Below are positions 44,889-54,109 of a stretch of 64,000 bases of DNA, in pieces. The stretch spans positions 1-64,000 of the forward strand of contig JABURR010000088.1 of NCBI GenBank assembly GCA_014762635.1. The letters run 5' to 3'. Within the stretch, counting starts at the first letter, position 1, and each line of letters begins with the position of its first letter. This stretch comes from Paracoccaceae bacterium. Lineage in GTDB: Bacteria > Pseudomonadota > Alphaproteobacteria > Rhodobacterales > Rhodobacteraceae. The position numbers and the translations under genes are program-made. A model generated the notes under the pieces. It was not told the origin of the DNA, searched no databases, and saw only the letters and a list, made by a program, of their open reading frames with translations.

Positions 44889-46220
44889 TTAGGTCAAAGC
44901 CGCCTCGGCGGCCATGCCCAGACGCAGCAACCGGTCCTCTTCGCCCGGCAGACCCATGAGCATCACGCCCGTCGACGGAATGCCCGTCGGCAGGGTCAGC
45001 GCGCACAGGCCCATGAGGTTGCCGATGCGCGTATTGCGCAGGGTCAGCAGGTTCTCGGTGACGTAAAAGTCGTGGTCGGCTTCCAACTGCGCAATCTTAG
45101 GCGGCAGGATCGGCGCGGTCGGAATAATCACTGCGTCATAGCCCGCGACCGCCTCGGCCCAGGTCGCCCGATGGCGGTGCAACTCCTGCCAGGCGCGGAT
45201 ATGGTCCACGGCCGAGAACTTCGCGCCTCCGCGGAATCGCTCGAGGATCTCGGCATACATCTTCTCGGGCGCGGCCTCGATCACGTCTTTCCAATAGGCA
45301 TAGCCTTCGGGCGCGAACAGCGCGGGCGCCAGCTTGGCGGCCTCGGCCACGAAGGGCAGTTCGCGCCGCTCGATCACCGCGCCCGCGGCCTCGAACCGCT
45401 CCAGCGCGTGGTCGAACCCGGCCTGTGGCTCGGCCCGGACACCCTCCATCGCGACGGTTTCCAGGACCATCAGGCGCTTGCCCCGCATGCTGCTGCCGTG
45501 CAGGTCCGGCGCCTTGCGGCCTTCGAAAGCGGCCAGCATCAGCGCGCAATCCTCAACCGTGCGGCAAAGCGGGCCGACGGTGTCGAAGCTTTCGGCCAGC
45601 GGCACGACGCCCTCAAGGCTGATCCGGCCATGAGTGGTCTTCAGACCCACGAGATCGTTCCAGACCGACGGGATGCGCACCGATCCGCCCGTATCAGAGC
45701 CGACCGCACCCGCCGCCAGCCCGAAGGCGACCGAGGTCGCGGCCCCTGAGGATGACCCGCCCGGCACCGCCTCGGCGTCATTCACGCAGGGCGGCGTCGC
45801 GGTGACCGGGTTGTAGCCCAGCCCCGAGAAGGCGAGTTCGGACATATGTGTCTTACCCAGGCAGACGAGACCCGCCGCCGTGGCATTCCGCAGCACGGGC
45901 GCATCACGGTCGGGCACCCGACCTTCCAGCAGGGCAGACCCGGCCTCGGTCGCAACACCGGCGGTGTCGAACAGGTCCTTCCAGCTGATCGGAACGCCGT
46001 CGAGCGGCGAACGGCGAAGCCCCAGCTTCGCGCGTTCCGACGCGGCCCGGGATTCTTCCAACGCCCGGTCGATGGTCAGCCGGGCATAGATCTTGTCGCG
46101 CAGGGGGTGGGCCTGGATCGCGTCCAGATACATGCTCGCAAGGTCCATCGGGTCGATCTCGCCCGCCTCGATTCCCCGCCCCAGATCGGCGGCCGACATC
46201 TGCAACCAGTTCTCGCGCAT
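44889..46220 (-). CDS. Amidase signature family hydrolase
   Basis: 443 residues with a complete Ser-cisSer-Lys triad: Lys81 in ISWKDLFD, Ser156 in PGGSSSGAA, and Ser180 in DTGGS. It hydrolyses amides in the cytoplasm; the family includes GatA, but the size, isolation and lack of gatB/gatC make a small-molecule amidase more likely. The start is the ATG at 46220 with an AGGAGGG site. It is divergent from the UbiH-type gene with an 81-base gap. Confidence 0.9.
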   Translation of the reverse strand: MRENWLQMSAADLGRGIEAGEIDPMDLASMYLDAIQAHPLRDKIYARLTIDRALEESRAASERAKLGLRRSPLDGVPISWKDLFDTAGVATEAGSALLEGRVPDRDAPVLRNATAAGLVCLGKTHMSELAFSGLGYNPVTATPPCVNDAEAVPGGSSSGAATSVAFGLAAGAVGSDTGGSVRIPSVWNDLVGLKTTHGRISLEGVVPLAESFDTVGPLCRTVEDCALMLAAFEGRKAPDLHGSSMRGKRLMVLETVAMEGVRAEPQAGFDHALERFEAAGAVIERRELPFVAEAAKLAPALFAPEGYAYWKDVIEAAPEKMYAEILERFRGGAKFSAVDHIRAWQELHRHRATWAEAVAGYDAVIIPTAPILPPKIAQLEADHDFYVTENLLTLRNTRIGNLMGLCALTLPTGIPSTGVMLMGLPGEEDRLLRLGMAAEAALT

Positions 46221-46301
46221 CCTGCCCTCCTGTCTTTCGCCGCGACGGTAGCGGCAGTGCGGCGCATGGACAATCCCGTGCGCGCATTCATATAGAGGAT
46301 C

Positions 46302-47528
46302 ATGACACGCGATGCCGATATCCTGATCGTTGGCGGTGGGCTCAACGGGGCGACGCTGGCCTTGGCGCTTGCCCAGGCAGGGATGACCGTCACCCTGATC
46401 GACGCGCAGCCCGCGGGGGTCCAGTCCCGCGACGATTTCGACGGGCGCGGCTATGCGCTGGCCCTGTCGTCGCAGCGGCTTTTGAAAGCAATCGGTCTTT
46501 GGGGCGGGCTGGCGGAGCATTCGCAGCCGATCCTCGAGATCAAGGTCACGGACGGGCGCGCCGGGGAAGGCCCCTCGCCCTTCGTGCTGGAGTTCGACCA
46601 CGCCGAGATCGAAGAAGGCCCGATGGGCTACATGCTCGAGGATCGCTTCCTGCGGCAAGCGTTGCAGGCACGGTTGCCCGAGACGCCCGGGCTGACCGTA
46701 TTGCCGGGCGAGACCGTCACCGATCACGAGGTCACGGATGCCGGGGTTTCGGTAACCTTGGCCTCGGGCAAGCGGCTTTCGGCCAAGCTTCTGGTGGGCT
46801 GCGACGGCGCGTCCTCGCCCACAGGCGCGCGGGCCGGGATCAAGCGCACGGGCTGGGGCTATGGCCAGACCGCGCTGGTTTGCGCGGTGGCCCATGAACA
46901 TCCGCATCACGGCATCGCGCACCAATTCTTCATGCCGCCCGGGCCGCTGGCGATCCTGCCGCTGACGGGCAACCGATCGTCGATCGTCTGGACCGAAACC
47001 GAGGCCGAGGCGCAGCGGATCCAGGCAATGGACGACGCGGGATACCTTGAAGAACTGCGCCCGCGTTTCGGTGATTTCCTGGGCGAGATCAGCCTTGCAG
47101 GGGCCCGATTCACCTATCCGCTGTTCCTGTCGGTCGCCGACCGCTTCGCCGCGCCGCGTCTTGCGCTGGTTGGGGACGCGGCGCACCGGGTGCACCCGAT
47201 CGCGGGCCAGGGCTTGAACGCGGGGCTCAAGGACGTGGCAGCACTTGCCCAGGTTGTGGTGGAAGCCCGCCGCCGGGGCGAGGATTTCGGCCGCATCGAC
47301 GTGCTGGAGCGTTACCAGCGTTGGCGTCGCTTCGACACCGCGACGCTGGCCGTCGCCACGGACGGGTTCAACCGGCTCTTCTCGAACGACAACCCGCTTC
47401 TGCGACTGGCGCGCGACCTCGGCCTTGGGGCGGTCAACGCCATGCCCGGCCTGCGCCGCAGCTTCATCCGCGAGGCCGCAGGCCTGACCGGAGACCTGCC
47501 GCGGCTCTTGCAGGGCCGCGCGATCTGA
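46302..47528 (+). CDS. UbiH/UbiF/COQ6-family FAD hydroxylase
   Basis: 408 residues. FAD motifs are complete: GGGLNGATLALALAQAG (residues 11-27), GCDGASSP (about 167), and the UbiH signature LVGDAAHRVHPIAGQGLNAG (about 289). It should hydroxylate the ubiquinone ring using O2 and NADPH. Which ring position cannot be told from sequence. It ends two bases from the convergent Trm112-like gene. Confidence 0.9.
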   Translation: MTRDADILIVGGGLNGATLALALAQAGMTVTLIDAQPAGVQSRDDFDGRGYALALSSQRLLKAIGLWGGLAEHSQPILEIKVTDGRAGEGPSPFVLEFDHAEIEEGPMGYMLEDRFLRQALQARLPETPGLTVLPGETVTDHEVTDAGVSVTLASGKRLSAKLLVGCDGASSPTGARAGIKRTGWGYGQTALVCAVAHEHPHHGIAHQFFMPPGPLAILPLTGNRSSIVWTETEAEAQRIQAMDDAGYLEELRPRFGDFLGEISLAGARFTYPLFLSVADRFAAPRLALVGDAAHRVHPIAGQGLNAGLKDVAALAQVVVEARRRGEDFGRIDVLERYQRWRRFDTATLAVATDGFNRLFSNDNPLLRLARDLGLGAVNAMPGLRRSFIREAAGLTGDLPRLLQGRAI

Positions 47529-47530
47529 GA

Positions 47531-47713
47531 TCAGTCGAGGCGGCGCGCCTCGTCAATCAGCATGACCGGGATCCCGTTGCGGATCGGGAAGGCAAGCCGC
47601 GCCGGTTTGGACACCAGTTCCTGCTTCTCGGCGTCATAGGTCAGTGTCGCCTGGGTTTGCGGGCAGACCAGCGCCTCCAGCATGCGGCGGTCGAAGTCCA
47701 CACTTTCGCTCAT
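47531..47713 (-). CDS. Trm112-like zinc-finger-family protein
   Basis: 60 residues, a typical bacterial Trm112/YcaR protein: [16 protein letters not shown] near the N-terminus with the remaining Cys, and [10 protein letters not shown]. Eukaryotic Trm112 activates methyltransferases; the bacterial role is uncertain. It overlaps the LON-domain gene upstream by four bases (ATGA). Confidence 0.9.
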   Translation of the reverse strand: MSESVDFDRRMLEALVCPQTQATLTYDAEKQELVSKPARLAFPIRNGIPVMLIDEARRLD

Positions 47714-48360
47714 TGCACGATTTCTCCGTCCGATCCGCCACGCAGGGCGAATTCCATCAACGTTACCAGGGTTTCGCGCCGGGTTGTCAGCGAGGGCGCC
47801 TCAAGCAGCGCCTGCTTGTCCTCGGGGCTGAACGGGCAGAGCATCGAGAGCGAATTGATCAGCAACTCGTCGTCGGCCTCGTTCAGGGACTCCCAGTCGG
47901 TCTTGAGGTCCCTGGACTCGAAATACCGCCGCAACAGCCTCATCAGGATCTCGCGGTCGAATTCCATGTCATGTTCCGGGCCGCCGAGATCGCGCTCAAA
48001 CCCGTCCCACGAGACATCGCAGCGGATATAGGGCGTGAAGCCTTCCACCTGCCCGCGGATCCGGAAGCGCGACACCCCGGCAAGGGTGATCATGTAGCGG
48101 CCGTCCTCGGTCTCGGAAAACCCGGTCAACCTGCCCGCGCAGCCGATGCTGTGCAGCTTCTCCTTTTCGCCGCCGGGCGTCTCGAGCGGCTGGACCATCC
48201 CGATCAGGCGATGGGAGGTCTTCATGGTATCATCGAGCATCGCAAGGTAGCGCGGCTCGAAGATGTGCAAAGGCAAACGCGCCCGAGGCAGCAAAAGCGC
48301 CCCGGGCAGCGGAAACACTGGAATCGTGCCAGGCAAATCGGCTGCTGAAATCATACGCAT
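47710..48360 (-). CDS. LON peptidase substrate-binding domain protein
   Basis: 216 residues that contain only the N-terminal LON/PUA-like domain: [19 protein letters not shown] (residues 13-31) and [10 protein letters not shown]. There is no ATPase or peptidase part, so it is a stand-alone LAN protein, probably a binding adaptor. It lies between the thioredoxin gene (20 bases upstream) and the Trm112-like gene, and the three seem to be one transcription unit. Confidence 0.9.
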   Translation of the reverse strand: MRMISAADLPGTIPVFPLPGALLLPRARLPLHIFEPRYLAMLDDTMKTSHRLIGMVQPLETPGGEKEKLHSIGCAGRLTGFSETEDGRYMITLAGVSRFRIRGQVEGFTPYIRCDVSWDGFERDLGGPEHDMEFDREILMRLLRRYFESRDLKTDWESLNEADDELLINSLSMLCPFSPEDKQALLEAPSLTTRRETLVTLMEFALRGGSDGEIVQ

Positions 48361-48380
48361 CAGCTAGGCCGCCCGGCGCA

Positions 48381-49298
48381 TCAGGCAAATATCATCGACG
48401 AGAGTTTGCGCCGACCGCTCAAGGCAATCGGATCCTGTGGCTTCAGCGCATCGAAAATCTTGAAGAGCTGGGTCTTCGCGGCGGCATCGTCCCATTCACG
48501 ATCCCGGCGGAAGATTTCAAGAAGTTCGGTCACCGCCTCTTCCACTTGGCCCGCCGCGTGCAGCGCCATGGCCAGGTCGAACCGGGCCTGAAGGTCATCC
48601 GGAGCGGCCTCGACCTTCGTGCGAAGCTCGTCCACGGGGCCGGCCTTCTCGGCCTGGCGGGCAAGTTCGATCTGGGCACGCGCGGCTTCGAGTTCCGGAG
48701 CATTAGCGATCTCGGCAGGCGCACCGTTCAGGATCGCCTCGGCCTCGTCGGGATTGTCCGCCGCAAGGTGGGCGCGGACCAGGCCACCCCAGGCGGCAGC
48801 ATTGGTCGAGTCTTCCTCGATGATCGCGGCGAAGGTCTGGGCGGCGTCCGCAACGGCGCCTTCCTCCAGCATCTGCTCGGCGGCCTCGATCGCCTCGGCC
48901 AGACCATCGTCGCCGCCTTCGCCACCCATGGCGGTCAGGCGCTGCACGAACTCCTTGATCTGGGACTGCGGCACCGCGCCCTGGAACCCATCCACCGGCT
49001 TGCCCTGGAAGAAGGCATAGACGGTCGGGATCGACTGGATGCGAAGCTGCGCCGAGATCTGTTGGTTCTCGTCCACGTTGACCTTGACCATGCGGACCTT
49101 GCCGCCGGCCTCGGTCACGGCGGCCTCGAGCATCGGGCCGAGGGTCTTGCACGGGCCACACCAGGGCGCCCAGAAATCGACGATGACCGGAACCTCCTGC
49201 GAGGCGTCGATCACGTCCTCCATGAAGGTGGCTTCCGTGCTGTCCTTGATCAGGTCTCCCGCGGGTGCGGCGGGTTGCGATTGTCCGAGTTCGAGCAT
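48381..49298 (-). CDS. Thioredoxin with C-terminal TPR-like extension (CnoX/YbbN type)
   Basis: 305 residues. A thioredoxin domain carries an intact WCGPC active site (about residue 44). A helical, alanine- and glutamate-rich extension of about 180 residues, with TPR-like repeats, makes up the rest. This is the layout of CnoX, a chaperedoxin that protects proteins from oxidative aggregation and hands them to GroEL; function here is by analogy. The start is the ATG at 49298 (MLELGQ); the ATG at 49310 has no ribosome site. Confidence 0.9.
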   Translation of the reverse strand: MLELGQSQPAAPAGDLIKDSTEATFMEDVIDASQEVPVIVDFWAPWCGPCKTLGPMLEAAVTEAGGKVRMVKVNVDENQQISAQLRIQSIPTVYAFFQGKPVDGFQGAVPQSQIKEFVQRLTAMGGEGGDDGLAEAIEAAEQMLEEGAVADAAQTFAAIIEEDSTNAAAWGGLVRAHLAADNPDEAEAILNGAPAEIANAPELEAARAQIELARQAEKAGPVDELRTKVEAAPDDLQARFDLAMALHAAGQVEEAVTELLEIFRRDREWDDAAAKTQLFKIFDALKPQDPIALSGRRKLSSMIFA

Positions 49299-49439
49299 TC
49301 CTGCCCCCATATGCGTAAGTTTCGGCCCCTATATGGGCGTCCTGATCTCAAAGGCCAAGGGTGAATGCAGGGCTATGCCGTTTACTTGGTGCCTCCGGAT
49401 CCGTAGCGTTCACATGGAAACCGGGTGAAAGGACGCGCC

Positions 49440-50087
49440 ATGCCAACCCTTCTGACCTTTGGCGACAGCAATACCTACGGGACGCCGCCGATGAAGGCAC
49501 GGCCCACGATGACGGTCCGTGACCGGTTCGGAGAGGATGTCCGCTGGCCCTGCGTGACGCGCGCGGAACTCGGGCCGGACTGGACCTTGGTCGAAGAGGG
49601 CCTGCCGGGACGGACCACGCAGCATGACGATCCGATCATGGGCGCGCATATGAACGGCCGCGCCGGGCTGCGCATCGCGCTGGAAAGCCATGGGCCGATC
49701 GACGTGCTGACGCTGATGCTTGGAACCAACGACGCCAAGTCGCGTTTCGCGCCCGAGGCCTGGCGGATCACCGCGGGCATGGCCGGTCTGCTGGACATCG
49801 CGCTCTCGCCCGAGATGCAGGCCCGGCATGGGGGATACCAGGTGCTTCTCATCTGTCCGCCCGCCGTGCGCGAGATCGGCCCGCTCGCAGCGGAATTCCT
49901 GGGGGCGGAGGCGGCTTTCGACGAGGTCCCGCGCCTTTATGCCGCGCTGGCAGCGGCGCGCAGTATCGGATTCCTGGACGCAGGCCAGGTGATCGCGACC
50001 AGCACCACGGACGGGATCCACTTCGAACCCGGCGATCATCCCCCGCTGGGCCGCGCCGTCGCCGAGGCGATCCGGGCGCTTCTATAG
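49440..50087 (+). CDS. SGNH/GDSL hydrolase (arylesterase-like)
   Basis: 215 residues. The GDSL nucleophile is GDSNTYG (residues 8-14), block III is GTND, and the catalytic Asp/His lie in DGIHF near the C-terminus. It cleaves esters or acyl groups; the target is unknown. AAAGGA precedes the ATG 49440. Its 3' end overlaps the convergent xth gene by six bases. Confidence 0.88.
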   Translation: MPTLLTFGDSNTYGTPPMKARPTMTVRDRFGEDVRWPCVTRAELGPDWTLVEEGLPGRTTQHDDPIMGAHMNGRAGLRIALESHGPIDVLTLMLGTNDAKSRFAPEAWRITAGMAGLLDIALSPEMQARHGGYQVLLICPPAVREIGPLAAEFLGAEAAFDEVPRLYAALAAARSIGFLDAGQVIATSTTDGIHFEPGDHPPLGRAVAEAIRALL

Positions 50088-50870
50088 ATCGAAACTGGCA
50101 AAGACCGGCGCGTGGTCCGAGGGCTGCTCCCAGCCGCGAACATCGCGCAGGATCCGGCTGGAATGTGCCGCATTCGAAATATCCGGCGTGGCCCAGACAT
50201 GGTCGAGCCGCCGCCCCTTGTCGGCCGCATCCCAATCCCTGGCGCGATAGGACCACCAGCTGTAAAGCTGCCCCTCGGGGATGTCCTTGCGGGTGATATC
50301 GACCCAGCCGCCGGACTCCTGCGTCTGGCCCAGGTGATCAACCTCGATCGGCGTGTGGCTGACGATCTTCAGAAGCTGCTTGTGGTTCCAGACGTCATCC
50401 TCGCGCGGGGCGATGTTGAGATCCCCCACAAGGATCGCCTTCTCGGGACGGTCGCAATGGAACCAGTCGCGCATCTCGGTGAGGTAATCCAGTTTCTGGC
50501 CGAACTTCTCGTTCACCGCGCGGTCGGGCACATCGCCTCCAGCCGGAACATAGAAATTGTGGATCACCACCCCGTTTTCCAGCCGTGCCGCCACGTGGCG
50601 GGCATGGCCGAGGCTGGCGAAATCCTTGTCGCCCATGTCCTCGAGCGGCAGTTTCGACAGGATCGCCACGCCGTTGTAGCCCTTCTGTCCGCGCGCGACC
50701 ATGTGGCCATAGCCAAGCTCGCGGAACTGCTCGGTCGGGATCTTCTCGACCGGGCTCTTGCATTCCTGCAGGCACAGGACATCTGGCCCTTCTTCCTTCA
50801 GCAGACGGGCAACGAGCCCTTCACGCAGGCGGACAGAGTTGATGTTCCAGGTGGCAAGGGTGAAGGGCAT
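50082..50870 (-). CDS. xth: Exodeoxyribonuclease III
   Basis: 262 residues with the full set of exonuclease III/AP-endonuclease motifs: LQECKS (about 34), GDLNIAPREDDVWN (about 149), RRLDHVW, and SDHAPVFAS at the C-terminus. It repairs abasic sites and degrades 3' ends. Its last codons overlap the convergent esterase gene. Confidence 0.95.
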   Translation of the reverse strand: MPFTLATWNINSVRLREGLVARLLKEEGPDVLCLQECKSPVEKIPTEQFRELGYGHMVARGQKGYNGVAILSKLPLEDMGDKDFASLGHARHVAARLENGVVIHNFYVPAGGDVPDRAVNEKFGQKLDYLTEMRDWFHCDRPEKAILVGDLNIAPREDDVWNHKQLLKIVSHTPIEVDHLGQTQESGGWVDITRKDIPEGQLYSWWSYRARDWDAADKGRRLDHVWATPDISNAAHSSRILRDVRGWEQPSDHAPVFASFDL

Positions 50871-50921
50871 GGGCGTCTCCGGTCAAGGTTACGCGGAACC
50901 TAGTGTCCCGGTCCCGAAGCC

Positions 50922-51572
50922 TCAACCTGTCTTGATCTCGATCGCGCTCTGATGCGGAAAATCCCCTTCCGCGATATAAGCCTCTTCCTCGGGCGAGGAG
51001 ACGCGGCCATAGATCGGGTTGCGATGCGGATGGCGCCCGAAACGCTGGATGATCCCGCGTACCCGCTCGGCCTGCTGCACCGGGCGATCCATCATCGGCA
51101 GAAGCGACTCCGGCGCGATATCCGGCTGTTTCTTGGACAGCTCGAGGCAAAGGTCCATCCGCGCCATATGGTCCGGCCCCTCGCAATGGGAGATGGCGAC
51201 GATGAAGAACTGCCGCTCCCACGTGTTTTTCAGCGCCTCGTAGTGGCCGTTCTCGAGCGCCTCCAACGCCAGCCGGCAGGACTTGATATCCTGCCCGAAC
51301 GCCGCCGGCGTGTCGCGCCAGAGCGAGCGGGGAAACTGGTCAAGCGCAATCAGAAGCGCGAGCCGCCCACGCGGGGTTTCGGCCCAATGATCCAATTCGC
51401 CCCGAGCCGCGGCCACCGTCAGGCCTTCGTAGTCGCGGATGATCGCCTCATCCATGCCGCCCCGCATCCGCTCTTCCCAGAAGGCGCGATGGGTCTCCAC
51501 ATCCTCCCAATGGCCGTTCTCGGGGAACCAGAAGTCGAGCACGTCCTCGGGCTTGTATGATTGATCCGTCAT
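50922..51572 (-). CDS. DUF924 family protein
   Basis: 216 residues, all-helical, with the DUF924 signature LDQFPRSLWRDTPAAF (about residue 74) and IIQRFGRHPHRNPI (about 181). Weak TPR-like similarity is described for the family; its function is unknown. The ATG 51572 has a GGGAGG site eight bases upstream, whereas the longer open frame runs into the upstream terminator. It lies 51 bases from xth on the same strand. Confidence 0.9.
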   Translation of the reverse strand: MTDQSYKPEDVLDFWFPENGHWEDVETHRAFWEERMRGGMDEAIIRDYEGLTVAAARGELDHWAETPRGRLALLIALDQFPRSLWRDTPAAFGQDIKSCRLALEALENGHYEALKNTWERQFFIVAISHCEGPDHMARMDLCLELSKKQPDIAPESLLPMMDRPVQQAERVRGIIQRFGRHPHRNPIYGRVSSPEEEAYIAEGDFPHQSAIEIKTG

Positions 51573-51603
51573 GCGCAGCGCCTCCCTTGGGGAATGCAGC
51601 ACG

Positions 51604-51631
51604 AAAAAAAGGCCGGGCGCAAGGCCCGGCC
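51604..51631 (-). terminator. Intrinsic terminator after the response regulator gene
   Basis: On the minus strand the stem GGCCGGGC-CTTGC-GCCCGGCC (51611-51631) is followed by seven T. It ends transcription of the response regulator gene and precedes the ribosome site of the DUF924 gene. Confidence 0.88.
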
Positions 51632-51679
51632 AGTCCAACAGGGAGGTTCACGCCATGACCCGGACGTGAAACGGGAACT

Positions 51680-52366
51680 CTATGCTACTAATCTATATCC
51701 CCCGGCCTCCGTGACAAGGAGTCGGGCGTTAGAAGGATCCGGTTCGATCTTCTGACGCAGCCGGTAGATGTGGGTTTCCAGCGTGTGGGTGGTGACCCCG
51801 GCGTTGTAGCCCCAGACCTCGTGCAGCAGGATATCGCGCGGCACCACTCCTTCGGCGGAACGGTACAAGAACTTGAGAATATTGGTTTCTTTCTCGGTGA
51901 GGCGGATCTTCTTGTCCTCCTCGGTGATGAGCATCTTCATCGATGGCTTGAACGTGTAGGGCCCAAGCTGGAACACCGCGTCCTCGGATTGCTCATGCTG
52001 GCGCAATTGTGCGCGGATGCGGGCCAAAAGTACCGGGTATTTGAACGGTTTGGTGATGTAGTCGTTCGCCCCGGCATCGAGACCCAGGATCGTATCGGCG
52101 TCGGAATCATGCCCCGTGAGCATCAGGACCGGGCATTTCACCCCGTTCTTGCGCAGCACGCGGCAGAGCTCGCGGCCATCGGTATCGGGCAGGCCCACGT
52201 CGAGGATCACGAGGTCGTAGATCGCCTCGCGCGCCTTGACCATGGCTTCCTGCCCGTTGCCGGCCTCGAAGACATCGAAATCCTCGGTCATGACCAGTTG
52301 TTCGGACAGCGCCTCGCGCAGGTCGTCGTCGTCATCGACAAGAAGGATCTTTTTCAGCGTCGCCAT
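51680..52366 (-). CDS. OmpR/PhoB-type response regulator
   Basis: 228 residues. The receiver has the acidic pocket DDDDD (about 11-15), the phospho-acceptor Asp in VILDVGLPDTDG (about 56) and the Lys in ITKPFKYP (about 107). A winged-helix domain with the tail VTTHTLETHIYRLRQKIEPD completes the regulator. No histidine kinase is adjacent, so it is an orphan. It resembles the CenR cell-envelope regulator of this lineage, an attribution from memory that I do not treat as certain. It is divergent from ribA. Confidence 0.9.
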   Translation of the reverse strand: MATLKKILLVDDDDDLREALSEQLVMTEDFDVFEAGNGQEAMVKAREAIYDLVILDVGLPDTDGRELCRVLRKNGVKCPVLMLTGHDSDADTILGLDAGANDYITKPFKYPVLLARIRAQLRQHEQSEDAVFQLGPYTFKPSMKMLITEEDKKIRLTEKETNILKFLYRSAEGVVPRDILLHEVWGYNAGVTTHTLETHIYRLRQKIEPDPSNARLLVTEAGGYRLVA

Positions 52367-52523
52367 GGGGTACTCCTCCGGTGTTGATCCAAGAGTTGCC
52401 GATGCCGGGGCTTGAGGACAAGATATGTGTCTGCCGTCTCACGCGCTCGTGTCGAAAGGTCAGCAATTGTTTCATCTTCTTTCAAACACCGCTAGATCAG
52501 CAGGGTAACTGTCTGGAGCCGGT

Positions 52524-53612
52524 ATGGCGCTTTCTCCGACTCTCGTCGAACAACTCGCCCGCGCCCGCGCCGATCTGCGGATCGGCGTGCCCGTCGTGCT
52601 GCGCGACTCCGGCGGCGGCCTTCTGGTTGTCGCGGCCGAGGCGCTGGGCGCGGAACGGCTGGCGGGTCTGCGCGGCTTGGGCAAACCGGTTCTGGCCATC
52701 ACCGCGCGCCGGGCCGAAACGCTGAAGGCGCGGCCCTATGACGGGGATCTTGCGCGGATTGCGGTGCCAGAAGACGCGGATCTTGCCTGGATCGAAGGCG
52801 TGGCCGATCCTGCCGATGACCTGTCGCAGCCGATGAAAGGCCCGCTCCGGTCCGAGCGGGAGGGTTCGGCGGAACTGCATCGCGCGGCGCTGAAACTGGC
52901 AAAATCAGCGCGGCTTTTGCCAGCGGTCGTTGCGGTTTCGGTGGCCGATCCCCATGCGCTGGCGGCAAGCCAAGGGCTGACCCTGCTCGACGCCGCACAG
53001 ATCGCGCCGCTGCTCGAAGGTACCAGCCACCTGCACGAGGTGATCGCCGCCCGCGTCCCGCTGGAACTGGCCGAAACGGCGCGCCTCCATGTCTTTCGCC
53101 CCGAGGATGGCGGCGAGGAGCATTACGCCATCGAGGTTGGCCGCCCGGACCGGGCGCATCCCGTTCTGGCGCGGCTCCATTCGGCCTGTTTCACCGGGGA
53201 CCTGCTGGGCAGCCTGAAATGCGACTGCGGCCCGCAACTGGCCGCCGCGCTGAAGCGCATGGGCGAGGAAGGCGCGGGCGTGCTCCTCTACCTCAACCAG
53301 GAGGGCCGGGGCATTGGCCTCGCCAACAAGATGCGCGCCTATTCGTTACAGGACCAGGGCTTTGACACGGTGGAGGCCAACCACCGGCTGGGCTTCGAGG
53401 ATGACGAGCGCGACTTCCGCATCGGCGCCGAAATCCTTAATCGCATGGGCTTTTCCGCCGTTCGGCTGCTGACCAACAACCCCGCCAAGGTGGCGATGAT
53501 GGAGAACTGCGGGATCACGGTGACCGAGCGCGTTCCGCTGAAGGTCGGCCTCAACCCGCTGAACGAGAAATACCTCGACACCAAGGCGAAGAAATCGGGG
53601 CATATCCTGTGA
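52524..53612 (+). CDS. ribA: GTP cyclohydrolase II with N-terminal extension
   Basis: 362 residues. The C-terminal 190 residues are RibA: the zinc triad C-x10-C-x-C in [15 protein letters not shown] (about 222), the catalytic stretch [16 protein letters not shown] (about 254) and NNPAKV (about 318). The N-terminal 165 residues are poorly conserved and lack the acidic motifs of the DHBP synthase RibB, so they look like a degenerate relative of that domain. The enzyme opens GTP to start riboflavin synthesis. GGAG lies six bases before the ATG. No FMN riboswitch is visible upstream. Confidence 0.92.
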   Translation: MALSPTLVEQLARARADLRIGVPVVLRDSGGGLLVVAAEALGAERLAGLRGLGKPVLAITARRAETLKARPYDGDLARIAVPEDADLAWIEGVADPADDLSQPMKGPLRSEREGSAELHRAALKLAKSARLLPAVVAVSVADPHALAASQGLTLLDAAQIAPLLEGTSHLHEVIAARVPLELAETARLHVFRPEDGGEEHYAIEVGRPDRAHPVLARLHSACFTGDLLGSLKCDCGPQLAAALKRMGEEGAGVLLYLNQEGRGIGLANKMRAYSLQDQGFDTVEANHRLGFEDDERDFRIGAEILNRMGFSAVRLLTNNPAKVAMMENCGITVTERVPLKVGLNPLNEKYLDTKAKKSGHIL

Positions 53613-54109
53613 CGCCAGCCGATCTGGTCCTGACGCCCACGCATCTGCGTTTCATGGGTCGGAAATTCCCCTGTTCCATCGGGCGCGGCGGCATTTCCGC
53701 CAAGAAACGCGAAGGCGACGGGGCGACGCCCGCAGGCATTCACCGGATCACAGGCTGCCTCTATCGCCCCGACCGAATCGCGCCGCCCTGCGGCTGGGCG
53801 GTACCGATCCGGCCCGGAGACCTGTGGTCCGACGATCCCGGGCACGCGGATTACAACCTTATGGTCCGCGCGCCCTATCCCCACAGCCATGAGAAACTGC
53901 GCCGGGCGGACCGGCTGTATGACCTGGTGCTGCTGAGCGACTGGAACTGGCCCTTCGCGCAGTCCGGCGCGGGGTCGGCGATCTTTCTGCACCGCTGGCG
54001 CAAGCCCGGCCACCCGACCGAGGGCTGCGTGGCCTTTCGGCCCGATCACCTGGCGTGGATTACCGCGCGGATCACCCCCGGATCACGACTGATCGTGCCT
54101 CAGCCGTAG
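53609..54109 (+). CDS. L,D-transpeptidase family protein
   Basis: 166 residues of the YkuD family. The catalytic Cys140 is in PTEGCVAF and His128 in FLHRW; the early motif is [10 protein letters not shown]. It has no signal peptide visible, yet members of this subfamily act on peptidoglycan or related amide bonds in the periplasm, so the start or export may be unusual. It starts with a GTG that overlaps the ribA stop. Its 3' end overlaps the convergent YggS gene by ten bases. Confidence 0.85.
   Translation: MTPADLVLTPTHLRFMGRKFPCSIGRGGISAKKREGDGATPAGIHRITGCLYRPDRIAPPCGWAVPIRPGDLWSDDPGHADYNLMVRAPYPHSHEKLRRADRLYDLVLLSDWNWPFAQSGAGSAIFLHRWRKPGHPTEGCVAFRPDHLAWITARITPGSRLIVPQP

Noticed and set aside
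43413-45749. A 778-codon plus-strand open frame across the aminotransferase and amidase genes.
   Set aside because: It crosses two well-supported minus-strand genes and the intergenic gap between them, and has an Arg/Gln/His-rich composition typical of antisense frames.
52367-52523. A possible FMN riboswitch ahead of ribA.
   Set aside because: The space is only 157 bases, is shared with a divergent regulator gene, and shows none of the conserved RFN-element blocks.
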